A DNA stretch of 64,000 nucleotides from Corythucha ciliata (taxonomy: Eukaryota; Arthropoda; Insecta; Hemiptera; Tingidae): positions 19,139,253 through 19,203,252 of the forward strand of contig CM075939.1 in the NCBI GenBank assembly GCA_038030265.1, read 5' to 3'. Each line of letters starts with the position of its first letter. Position 1 is the first letter of the stretch. Made by a program: the position numbers and the translations under genes. Shown one piece after another: positions 10,025-19,599 of this stretch. The notes beneath the pieces were generated by a model. That model worked only from the letters and a program-made list of their open reading frames with translations, made no database searches and was not told where the DNA came from.

Positions 10025-10148
10025 ATGCGTGGCACGCAATACACTGTGGCGACGTGCAACAACAGTTACGTATGCACCGTGAAAGAAGATCGAAAAGTGC
10101 TGTACCGCCGCTTGCCCAAAGATCCTGAAATAATACCCAAGTGGATAT
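10025..10148 (+). CDS. THAP-like domain exon, isolated and possibly defunct
   Basis: The acceptor tttatttcag is followed by an open stretch whose translation includes CNNSYVC, LYRRLPKDPEI and IPKWI. That resembles the first half of a THAP domain, where C-x4-C is followed by an F-x-R-(F/L)-P-x-D-P and a K-x-W motif. The position of the first THAP cysteine is a tyrosine (TAC against TGC), and the second half of the domain is not found downstream. A GTAACA donor could end the exon at 10148, but the palindrome-rich repeat at 10145-10375 begins at the same place and may have truncated it. Either a diverged gene exon or a fragment. Confidence 0.4.
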
Positions 10149-10375
10149 GTAACAGGCAATGTGCGAAATCCAAGGTATTGCGAGAAACGCCTAGGCATTA
10201 TTTACAATGCCAGGTGAAATCAGGCAATGTGGGAAAAGGGGATGAAAGAATAAATTATTTCCCACTTTGCCGAGGCATTGTGCACATTACCTAACGCTGA
10301 CCAGGCATTGTGCACAGCGCCTAGCAATACTGCCCGGCAATGTGAGAATCAGCTTGTTTTTCTTAGGAGTCATAA
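10145..10375 (+). repeat. Repeat rich in GCATTGTGCACAATGCC-like palindromes, copy 2
   Basis: Same block order as 3505-3710, including ggcaatgtgggaaa, attatttcccactttgcc, ggcattgtgcaca and the closing gagaatcagcttgttttt. The two copies are diverged but colinear. Confidence 0.65.
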
Positions 10376-10394
10376 AGATATTATTATTGTTATG

Positions 10395-10690
10395 GTTGAT
10401 TTCATCACCGATAGTAGAGAACCTTTAAAACACAGGTACTGCAACACGGATTTCAACGCCATATTTGGTCCCTCAGTCGTTAGGGTAAACAAAATATCAT
10501 GAATGAAAACATTGTAATCGTAACAGCAAACAAACGCGGAACGCGGTGGAAATAAATAAAAATATACTACTTGTCAATGAGATCAGGTGATAATTATAAT
10601 CATATGAGGGACCAAGTATGGCGCCGATTTGCGTGTTGCAGTACTCGTGTTTTATAGTGCCTTACCGATAATAAAGTTTTGAGTTACGTT
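10395..10690. mobile_element. Foldback element with roughly 75-bp arms
   Basis: Left arm near 10400-10480 (tactgcaacacgg, gccatatttggtccctca) is the reverse complement of 10605-10680 (tgagggaccaagtatggcg, cgtgttgcagta). The spacer is AT-rich. No ORF. Confidence 0.6.
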
Positions 10691-10852
10691 AACTTGGAAT
10701 CAACGAAAAAATTCGTCACAATTCATGTCAATAATGTTGGAGTTCTCTCCAAGAGAGGAGTTAACTCCACCATCACCTTGGTGGTGAAATTCACCATTAG
10801 TAAATTTTAAGCCGTACAGTTGATAATTCATTTTTAAGGTTCAGGCTTCATT

Positions 10853-11000
10853 TTGCTTCCATGTTCCCTATGGGAATGGAAGTGTGGTGTTCGTGAAAAA
10901 AATCGAGTCCGAGCTGACATCACATTCATAATGTACAACCTCAGAAAAAGTTTAAAAAAGTGGTTTTCGGCCTGCCGTCGTTCTGTCGCTTTTTTTTTCG
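10853..11000 (+). repeat. ACTTCC-hairpin repeat family, copy 1
   Basis: Starts cttccatgttccctatggg and continues with aatggaagtgtgg, so the first 30 bp can form a stem. The following blocks (gagtccgagctgac, catgttcgtg-like and caacctcacaaaa-like) recur at 19446, 32525 and 58810. Confidence 0.55.
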
Positions 11001-11296
11001 ACAAATTGCATGAAAATGAAAACCTGGCTATTTCTTAAAGTGAGGAGCACAAATCTTTGTTTTGAAATAAAATCATTTATCGGACATGTTCTCCCCGTAT
11101 CGAAATGTCGTTTTTGGATATAACTTCAGCACAAGTGAAATCGCCGTTTTTAGCGCAAAAGGATCAGTAGCAAAAAATTAATGTCGAAATTGCAAAAATA
11201 GGGCCTCAAGAGCCCCTTTGTATCTTAATTGCATATATTTGTACCTGAAAAAACGGAGATTAAGCGAAAATTGTGAGAGGAGTGAGATTTGGCGTG

Positions 11297-11385
11297 ACTA
11301 CCGTCTTCTCCACTAACATATGATTTAATTCAGTGAAGACGGGTGGAAATGACCTGCCCAAATGCAGAATTTTGTGCAAATGGGG
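11297..11385 (+). mobile_element. Short hairpin element (GACGGGTGG family), partial
   Basis: Loop aacatatgatttaattcag and right arm gaagacgggtggaaatg are clear, and the flank gcagaattttgtgcaaatgg matches other copies. The left arm is degraded (ccgtcttctcc). Confidence 0.6.
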
Positions 11386-11503
11386 AACGCTATTATAGTG
11401 CCCGCATGAGGAACATTTCTGAGCAGATTAATTCCAGTTTCACATGTCTGTTAATTTGTTTAAAATAAAAAAAATCATGCAAAAACATTGTTTTTTTCAA
11501 CTT

Positions 11504-11575
11504 GGGGGGGGGAGTGCCTCCACGGCGGGGGGGGGAGTGCCTCCATGGCGGGGGGGGGGGAGTGCCTCCACGGCC
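11504..11575 (+). repeat. G-rich minisatellite, three 24-26 bp units
   Basis: Three copies of a unit made of a G-run of 8 to 11 bases followed by agtgcctcca(c/t)ggc. The closely spaced G-runs could form a G-quadruplex. The ORFs that cross it in several frames are low-complexity artefacts. Confidence 0.8.
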
Positions 11576-11859
11576 AAGCCGAGTCCGGCGACGCCAAGGG
11601 CACAAGAGGGCTCCTATACGTCATACCCATTGAGGGACCCGGACTAGTTTTTAACTTCATGATCCCCAACGTACAAGAATCGTGGCAATTGTTCTGATGT
11701 TCCTGTCTGCTTCTTTTGAGGAAAATTAGGAACAACAAATATTAAAATGGAAATAATTGACTAAAGAGCTAATGTCCGTAACTATGAACGTTCCTTGACA
11801 TTAAGAAACCCTTGAAATTCATTAGAACAGATGTTTTTATTTTGGTTAAAACTGTTCTT

Positions 11860-12680
11860 AACAGTTCCCGGTCCCTTGAAGGAATAGTCCAAGAGCCAGC
11901 AACGTAAAAAGTGCAACCATTTGCATACTTTTCTTACCCAGCATATAAAATCGAGAATAATTCCATAATAGCGGGAAAAATTATCTGCCTCAATTTGGAC
12001 GTGACGAAACAGAGACGGCATCAAAGATGCACTAGTGGAGAGAAGTAACAAAAATTCCGGTCAGACGGCAAAGACGTTTTATTCTCGTGATAACGCATTG
12101 GAAAATATCGGGAAATAAATATTACGTTTCATGCTAACGAGTCCTGCGGCTGCGAGCCAAATGGAAAGTCGAAAACCCCTTTAATTTGAAGTACCACTTG
12201 TCGGTGTCAGTCGGTGACAGTAACCATAATTTTACACGCTGCAGCCTAAAATATTTTTTGGGGTGAAATATTTATTCAGGTAAAATATTTACCTGAAGTG
12301 ACACTGTTTTTCTACGATATCACAAAAACTGATCATCATAGATTTTTTATTATATTTTTTTCAGATTTCTCATCCTATTTTTCCCTAGAAAACAGTACCC
12401 TGACACCGAAAACCGATACTTCAAATTAGAGGGTTTTAAGCTTTCACGACTTTGTCGCGTCTTTGCCGTCTGATCGGAATATGTGTTACTTCTCCCCACA
12501 AGTGAATCTTTGATGCCGTCTGCCACCGGTTTCGTCACATCCAAATGGAGCCAGACAATTTTTCCCATACTATTGGGGAATTATTCTCGATTTTATGCGC
12601 TGGGAAAGAAAAGTATGCAAATGGTTGCACTTTTTATGTCGCCGGCTCTTGGTCTAGAAGCTTCAAGGAATGTTCATAAA
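11860..12680. mobile_element. Foldback element with roughly 350-bp arms
   Basis: The left arm (about 11860-12215) and right arm (about 12395-12680) are reverse complements by eye. Examples are gtgcaaccatttgcatactt against aagtatgcaaatggttgcac, cagacggcaaagacg against cgtctttgccgtctg, and aatttgaagta against tacttcaaatt. The small spacer is AT-rich. One arm alone recurs at 430-560. No transposase is encoded. Confidence 0.7.
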
Positions 12681-12886
12681 TACGGACCTAAGCCATCTCT
12701 AATCCGTTTTTATTCTCTTTTCGGGCGTTGACCTGAGCAATTTTTCTAGAGAGGAGTAAAATACGCTTGGTTAAAAGGAATTCCAGGGTGAGCTTATATA
12801 ATTTGCAGGTACAAGCAGTTTAAAGTTTAGAAATGAACCCTTAGAACCCCAAAAAGTATATCTGTCAAAAACGTTCGAGGAACTAT

Positions 12887-13174
12887 CTAATCCCCTATTT
12901 GAACAGTTACATTTTCCTGAATTATGGGGCCGGTTATTTTTTCTCTAATCCACATCCACCGAATCATTCTCTTCGATTTCATCTTCTTACCCTCGAACTT
13001 TGCTACACAGATTACGCAAATTACTACGAATAATAATAATACGATGAGTGTGAAATTAATAGCCGCTGACTGATTTTCGATGGACTGTAAGCACACTGGC
13101 CTGCTTAGCTGGGGTTTATTCGAGCCTTGTTGACATGAATGAATCTCAATGAACGAAGTCGTCCCCATCGCCAT
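12887..13174 (-). CDS. Possible small single-pass membrane protein, unknown
   Basis: A 95-aa ORF with ATG at 13174 and TAG at 12887. Roughly residues 48-70 form a strongly hydrophobic segment (INFTLIVLLLFVVICVICV) followed directly by a basic stretch (KFEGKKMKSKR), which predicts an N-out, C-in topology. The N-terminal part has two cysteines and no signal peptide. A minus-strand AATAAA lies at 12709-12714. I do not recognise the family. It could be a real small gene, the last exon of a longer one, or chance; composition favours real coding only modestly. Confidence 0.35.
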   Translation of the reverse strand: MAMGTTSFIEIHSCQQGSNKPQLSRPVCLQSIENQSAAINFTLIVLLLFVVICVICVAKFEGKKMKSKRMIRWMWIREKITGPIIQENVTVQIGD

Positions 13175-13789
13175 TTCTCAGACGTTTTCGTATGACAATT
13201 GCGGTCAATCACGCGTATGATATAGATTTTTACCAGAAAAAATAATTTTGAAATAAAATAATTACACTAGGTAAGCTGTCAATGTGAATTCCGTAAAAAT
13301 GCGAATTCCGATCTTTTTTTAAAATGTATTTTACTAGTATGGATTGAGGGGAGGGAGTGTTCAGGATCGGCATGAAAGATTAATTTTTCTGAAATTATTC
13401 GGTTCCATTAACCTCAATGTGGTGATTGTGACGCCTGAAAAATTGTTTCCCTGACGTTTTCCTTGTAGGGGCAATATGGCTTATTTTGACGGTTGCCACT
13501 GGTTTCCCAAACCTTTAGTGTGGTGTCTCAGCAAAAATCCAACCAATTTCAAATTGTCTTACGTCATTTGAAAGCTTACACAACTAGCATGTCTTTACAA
13601 TAGCGCAGTAATATCCGACCCACTACGGATTGAGCGAAACTCACCTCTGAAAGAAACATCAAAATTCAATATGCCACACTTTTATTTTTTTTTCGAAAAA
13701 TTATTAGGTTTTCTAATGTGAAATATTGAGCTCTTCTCAGTAATTTATTTCATTTCTTTCTATTTGAACGGTTTGTCGTTTTCCTCAGC

Positions 13790-14170
13790 CGGGAGTCAGT
13801 GAAATTTTTTAAGTCTTTTACTGTTTATCCGCGAATTAACTATTTTTATATATATTAACCACTAAATAGCGATTCATCTCCATTTCAGCAGTGATTTAGC
13901 GCTTTGTCTCAATTTTAGCCGTTAATTAGCGCGTTTTCTCTCTTCTATCCGTGAACTGGCAATTTTTTCTCAATTTTTGGTCACGTTTTTTTCACTCTCT
14001 TTTAGCCATGAATTAGTGCTTCTTCACAATTTTAGCCATGGACTTCGCCCCATGAACAGCACATTGGCGGGTTTTTTCACCAAATTTTAGTTGTAAAATG
14101 GCCTCTATACCCAGCAAATAAACGATTTGTTTCTTAATTTTGCATCGATGAACAGTGAATTAGGCCTTGA
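13790..14170 (+). repeat. Roughly 30-bp degenerate repeat array, family A
   Basis: About ten diverged units built from gaattagcg, tttctc and aattttagcc. Non-coding. The stretch 13175-13790 before it holds no gene that I can support. Confidence 0.65.
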
Positions 14171-14327
14171 CCATTTTTCCGAACCCTTGGCCGCGTAGGT
14201 ACTTGCCTCAGGACCTTCTAAAAAGCCGCATCTTGGGTGCAATCTTCTTACTAAAAAGCCGCTAAGTATCCTCCAGAATTAGTATATTTATCAATTTAAA
14301 CCTTCTGAACAGTGCTTTTGTTTGCAG

Positions 14328-14454
14328 AATCGAATATTCAACAACACAATTTTCTGAGGACCTGCGATCGTTCTATCCACCAGACTGGATGGACTGGAGT
14401 CGTGTCGAAAAGAGACAAATTGCCGTACAATCGGATACTGAATCTCTTTCTAAC
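14328..14454 (+). CDS. Isolated probable coding exon, gene unknown
   Basis: The splice acceptor tttgtttgcag precedes an open stretch of 42 codons that ends at a good donor, AAC|GTACGT. The translation is protein-like, containing YSTTQFSEDLRSFYPPDWMD and a charged tail SRVEKRQIAVQSD. The exon starts in phase 2 and ends in phase 0. No neighbouring exon on this strand could be joined to it with confidence, so its gene probably has large introns or is broken. I do not recognise the family. Confidence 0.4.
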
Positions 14455-15160
14455 GTACGTACAACCATGACCTAAAAACCTCCAGAACCCTAAAATCTAA
14501 AAATCCTCATTTTCCATCTTAATGGTTTTCGGACCTCCTCTGCCAGGGGGTTTCCTGCTCCTATAATTATTGGTCACTGCACTCAAAGAGCGGGACACTT
14601 TAGATGCAGCATAAGTGTTTGATTCAAATTCAACCCTCTGAAAGGTAAAATCGATCTAAGGGAACTCGTTTGGCGACAGGGACTATGCAACATTATTTTG
14701 CAAAACGTTATTTATAAAGGTTACTTGGAAGGAGTGTTTTCCTCGGTCAGCGTCCTAAACCTACATTCTGTTGACCACCCCGGCATTCCCGAATAATTTG
14801 TGCATATAATGAGTCATCTTATAGCGTTTTCCATTCAACACACCACACAAGTGTAGTGTCCCGTGCTCTCTACAAATATATGTTTATGTTGAAAAACTTA
14901 CGCCCCACAAGTAAATTGCAATGAACGGAAGACACTATTATAGCATAGCGTTTCCCATTATTTCCAATTCCAATTATTTAAAAATAATTTGAAGAGGACA
15001 AATTCAAATTTAATTTCTAATGCATTTGTTCTTTGAATGAGCTGTCTTTTATTTAGGAAGTGACTTTTAAGAGAATGAATACCCTGCCAAATTTGCTTTT
15101 TAGAGCTATATTAGTGAATTTAATCCTCAACAGAGCAACTACAAGCGCCGTTAAAAGTAT
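14455..15160. other. No gene seen
   Basis: Intron-like or intergenic DNA. A block near 14495-14520 (aaatcctcattttccatctt) recurs near 26185-26210. A possible polyadenylation signal for the zinc-finger gene downstream lies at 15048-15053 on the minus strand. Confidence 0.35.
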
Positions 15161-15203
15161 GTTTTAGGATTTATATAAAGAAGCGTGTGAAACAAGACAA
15201 TGT

Positions 15204-15719
15204 TTACTGGCCGGCGTGCCTTCGAAGATGATGAACAAATTGGTCCTTTCTGGTGAACTTGTAGTTACATTGTGGGCAACTGATGGGCTTCTCACCAAAG
15301 TGCGTTCGAAGATGATTACCAAGGGTAGCCTTTTGAGCGGCATTGTAGTCGCAGAGTGGGCAATTGAAGGGCTTCTCGCCGGTGTGCCTTCGAAGGTGAT
15401 TATCAAGATGGCTCTTTTGGGCAGCCTTGTAGACACAGTGTGGGCAACTGAAAGGCTTCTCGCCTGTGTGCTTTCGAAGATGCCGAACAAGCGAATTTTT
15501 AGCGGCGCACTTGTAATCACATTGCGGGCAATTGAAGGGCTTCTCGACGACGGCGTGCGTTCGAATATGTTCATTCAATTCACTCTCCATGTCGCATTTT
15601 AACTGACAGTGAGGACAATCGAAGGACTTTTCTTCGTATTGCGTTCGATGAATATGATAAACAAGGCCGTTCCTAATCGAGCACTCCTCTCCGCAGAAAT
15701 AACATGGAAACGTGTCCAT
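15204..15719 (-). CDS. C2H2 zinc-finger protein, paralogue of the 8.6-kb gene
   Basis: Intronless ORF of 171 aa, ATG at 15719, stop TAA at 15204. It shares the start MDTFPCYFCGEEC and the degenerate first finger with the gene at 8601-9215, then has five C2H2 fingers joined by TGEKPF-type linkers (one linker is FGEKPI). Unlike its paralogue, the fingers differ in base-contact residues: roughly A-N-S-R, Q-S-H-N, Q-A-T-N in fingers 3 to 5. Only the last (FTRKDQFVHHL) has the R-D-Q-H set. The 5' and 3' flanks also match the paralogue, so the pair arose by DNA duplication. Likely a nuclear DNA-binding protein; target unknown. Confidence 0.85.
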   Translation of the reverse strand: MDTFPCYFCGEECSIRNGLVYHIHRTQYEEKSFDCPHCQLKCDMESELNEHIRTHAVVEKPFNCPQCDYKCAAKNSLVRHLRKHTGEKPFSCPHCVYKAAQKSHLDNHLRRHTGEKPFNCPLCDYNAAQKATLGNHLRTHFGEKPISCPQCNYKFTRKDQFVHHLRRHAGQ

Positions 15720-16265
15720 TACGGTTTTGAGATACTAACGTCCGGTAAAAAAAACTCGTAAAGGAGTGGCTGGAGCACGTCTCAGAGTTGGAACTGACCG
15801 ATTATCTGCCGGTTCTGACTCAGTGACTCTTCGTTAGAACCAAAGTCAAATTTCTATCCTCGTTTCTGATTGGCTGAAAATCTCTGTGGTGGGGTCCGAC
15901 TCTGGAAAGGAGAGAGATAGAAGATACTTGAATTGACCGGTTAAGGCGCCAAGAATGCTTGCGACGTAACTTGCTCCCAAACAACTCCCCGTTGTTGGGG
16001 CTAAAAATTTCGCCAGAAAATAGTAGTTTACGTGACTAGGCGACGAGCCTGCTAAAAAAGACGAGCAGAAAAATATTTTTCCCTAGACTCTTCATTTAAA
16101 AAGGCAATAAATACTTATTAGTTAATGATAAATTGTTGTTTTAAAGAGATGTGAGCCTAGGTTATTTTATTGAAGTCTGGAGAAAAAACCAAAAACAAAA
16201 GGAGGCTGCCCTTTGCATCCACAAGATGTTAAAGAGGAAAAGAGTGAAAATATTATTCATATCTT

Positions 16266-16345
16266 CACTGAGTGAAAATCAAAAAAATATTTTCACTGAG
16301 TGAAAATAAGAATAATATTTTCACTGAGTGAAAATAAGAATAATA
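16266..16345. repeat. Tandem copies of a 17-nt palindrome
   Basis: TTTTCACTGAGTGAAAA, an odd-centred perfect palindrome, occurs two to three times at 28-bp spacing separated by taagaataata. The first copy has one changed base. About 500 bp before it (15720-16265) holds no gene. Confidence 0.7.
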
Positions 16346-16389
16346 TTTTCATAATTTGAAATAACATCAACTTCCCCATTGGAAAATGG

Positions 16390-19300
16390 AACAAAAAAGT
16401 ACGGCTTCCGTACTAAGTAGTGAGAAAACAGATTTTACGCAGAAAAAATGACCATTTTAACAAAGTCATTTTACGGCCAAAATGGAGAAAAACACTACTT
16501 CGAGAATAAAATTGAGAAAAATCACTCATCCACAGCTCACATTGAGAAAAATGCGCTCATTAGCAGCTACAATTGGGACATAGCGCTAATGCATGCACTG
16601 GTAAAAAACGCTCACTTACAGCGTCACAGTTAAAATCGACATTGGCATTCGCGGTAACATTGGCAGCTAGGGGAAAAAATGAGAAAAAGCGCTAATTCAC
16701 AGCTTCACAGGGAAAAAAACTCGTTCGCGGTTAAAATCGGGACAAATAGCCAAATGAGAGAAATCACATCAGTTGTCGGTCATCATTGTTTTCGCGAAAT
16801 TGCGAATTCCGCTGTTTTTTTTTCAGTAGGCGCGTACCCTGGGCTAGGCATGGGCACACCGTACGGGTGTCCGGTGTTTTTGGGTCCGGAGGTTTGCGGT
16901 CACCTTAAAAAAAGGATAATCCTATACCTGCAAAGGGTAGCAGAAAGAAATACCTCGGAGAACTGCGGTCGTGTGTCTCCCCAATCTATAGCTCAACTTT
17001 CCTTCTGTACAATCGTTCCACTATCATTAGAACACACAGCTTTGAAATCAATGAAATAAGCTTAGTTGGTGGAGTCGAAGTTCTGGGGACTAGTTAGGGA
17101 TGCTATAGCTATGCTAAAAGTTTCAGTCTTTCAGTCCGTGAATAGGAATGAAGTGACTTCTGAAGAGCGTTCTCCGCAACATCCGTTTGCAACAGTCAGT
17201 CACATTCGCTTTTTCGACAAAGTCGAGTCAATCAAGTGATTGCATGTTGGTACATACTTACTAAATACTAACTATTATCTAAAGGTGTAGCTCAGAACTC
17301 TACATATATTTTGGCGAATAAGAACTGATGAAAGCCCTACTCCCTTGTCCCTTCATTCCTATTCACGGACCGAAACTTTAATAGCATAACTGTAGCATCC
17401 CAAACTGGTCCCTAGAAGTTCAACTCGACCTACCGAGCAATCTCATTGATTTCAAAGCTGTGTGTTCCTACGGCAGTGGAACGATTGCACAGAAGGTGAG
17501 GTGAGCTATAGGCTGGGGAGAGACATGACCGCAGACCTCCAAGGCATTTCTTTTATTTTCTTTCTACTATTCTTTACAGGTATATGATTATCATTTTTTT
17601 TATGGTGACCGCAAACCTCCGGACCGCAAAACTCCGGCAACCCACCGTACGGATCCCCCCCCCCATGAAAATCCAATCGAGCCCGACCGCCACGACCGGA
17701 CGCTCTAAAAATTATATAACGTGTGGTCACCCCACCGACACCTGGTCTTAGTTACGGCGATGGCTATAATGAAGAAGTTTCATGGGTCAGAACTTATTCA
17801 TACATCTGTTTTTTGATGTAACACCCCATATCATCACTTTTGTTAAAAATGAGTTTTTGATGTCGTTGGAAAGCTCTCTTCAGCGCAAATCCATCGATCC
17901 TTACGGTTAAGGCGGAATTCCAAAATGAAGCGATGCGATTCGTGAACCAGCTATCAGCCCCTATCGTTAGGGTGACGGCAACAAGCCGTCCTGTCAGCGG
18001 CGTGGCATTCTTTTACGCGTCATAGGCGGCGTTCTTGCATGAGCTCCAAATTTCAGCGTAAAGTACGACTTCATTAAACTGTTTTCATAAGTCGCCAGAT
18101 GAAAGAAAAAATAATTTTCATTCAGTGTTTTGCCTCTCCTGAAAAGTGACCAAAATGACGATGTGGAGTGTTGCTGTGAGACCCTCGTTATGTTAAAATA
18201 GAGCATAAATCGTGATCCGTTCATAAAATAATACAACAGTTAATAAATACGCGATTTTTGAAGTTTTAGGTCATTTCAAACACGCCAGCTAGCATGTTAG
18301 TGTCACATGCGCCTTCCGAGAAAAATTCGCCTGTATCGTCGCTGTCGGAGAGCGGTTTGTTGTGTTTATTTGCCTTATTTTCTACTAGAGCTCTCCAAAA
18401 TTAAAATAATGGAGGATAAACAGATAAGCTATTTAGAGGCGTGAAAAGGACAGAGAATACAAGGGATATTACCAATTACGTTGCGGAATGTGCGTTTTGG
18501 CGGGATTTCAAATATATGCCAACTTTTGTTTAGAAATAAAAAATATTTCTGAAGGGTTTTACATTTTTATTTATGTATTTACGTGTAAGGATTGAAATGC
18601 CTCATCGAAAAAATTTTTTTTGGAAAATGTGAAACTTCCTCATTATTTGAAATTCAGTAGAATAGAATAGACCCCCATTTCGTAGGGTTGGTCACTGGTT
18701 TTTCCCATTCAAAACCCAAATTTGGTGGAATCTGCGATCACAAAACCAAATGTCACGGGTTTTATCTATAAAAGCCGATTTTCCCGCAGGGTTGACTCCA
18801 TTAGAAGCAAATTTTGGATTGACCTATTTCACGGGATTCAACGATCAAAAACGCAAATATGCAGGTATTATTGGTCCACTTAAAAAGCAATTCCACTGGT
18901 TAGCACTTTGGCACCTTTCGAAGTTCAAATTTCGCGGATTCGGCACACAGAACAGAAACAGTTTTGTCAAATTAAAAAATAAATTTCGCCTTTCGCTCCT
19001 TAAAAGAAAGCAATTTCGCCGGTTTGGACGTCAGAGCGAGAGGGACTTGACGCATGGCCCCTCCCAGACTTTTGGTTGCAGCGCGCCTATAGTGCTAACG
19101 GGTTACGACAGCGCCCAAAGTCTAACCCTGAAAGCTACCCACCCATCTGTCTAAAGCTTGCCCATCGTTGTGAACGAGCGCTCTTTCTCAATGTCAGGCA
19201 CGAATGGGCGTTTTTTTAGAAATTGTAGCCTCAAGTTAGCGCTTTTTCTCAATTTTAGCTGCCAATAAGGGTTTTTTCCGTTTCAGCTGTGAATTGGCGA

Positions 19301-19575
19301 TTTTTTCACTTTAACCTTTTTTCTCTGTATTTGGCTTCCAGGGGAGTTTCTTCCAGGGACCACGAATTAGCATCTTCTCTTTTTAGCTGCGTTTAAACGT
19401 TTTTTCTTAATTTAAGCCGTGAACTAGCTCTTTTTCTCAATTTTACTTCCATGTTCCGAGGGAAAGGAAGTATAGTGTCCGTGGAAAAAGTAGATTCCGA
19501 GATGACTTCATATTCGTGATACGCAATCTCACAAAAGTGAAAAAAAGTGGATTTCGTCTCCCCGTAACGATTTAA
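16390..19575 (+). repeat. Segmental duplication, matches about 30660-32660
   Basis: In the same orientation, 16390-16860 matches about 30680-31425 (family A units, then ggaaaaaaactcgttcgc and gaaatcacatca), 17650-17740 matches 31430-31515 (ttatataacgt), and 18670-19575 matches 31600-32660 (family C units, then family A, then the ACTTCC hairpin). The copy here carries two extra pieces: the element at 16867-17644 and about 900 bp at 17760-18670. The second copy lies in CEP290 intron 20. Confidence 0.65.
16867..17644. mobile_element. Foldback element flanked by 8-bp CCGTACGG duplication
   Basis: Arms of roughly 300 bp are inverted: ggtccggaggtttgcggtca near the left end and tgaccgcaaacctccggacc near the right end, with further inner matches such as gtccgtgaataggaatgaa. 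CCGTACGG flanks both ends (16859-16866, 17645-17652). The related segment at about 31405-31450 lacks the insertion and has a single cgtatgg at the same point. An 8-bp duplication fits hAT-like transposition. No transposase is encoded. Confidence 0.75.
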
Positions 19576-19580
19576 ATTTC
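19446..19580 (+). repeat. ACTTCC-hairpin repeat family, copy 2
   Basis: Starts acttccatgttccgaggg then aaaggaagta, followed by agattccgagatgac and ggatttcgtctccc. It lies directly after a family A array (about 19170-19445), as the copy at 32525 does. Confidence 0.6.
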
Positions 19581-19599
19581 AATTTTCTTACTTTTGTCT

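Noticed and set aside
15216..15602. 128-codon ORF on the plus strand over the zinc-finger gene
   Set aside because: Shadow of the minus-strand finger repeats; the periodic VLSKM/LSGEL-like pattern mirrors the fingers.
18750..19154. 134-codon plus-strand ORF
   Set aside because: It lies within family C repeat units; the periodic KFRGFG-like pattern is repeat-derived.
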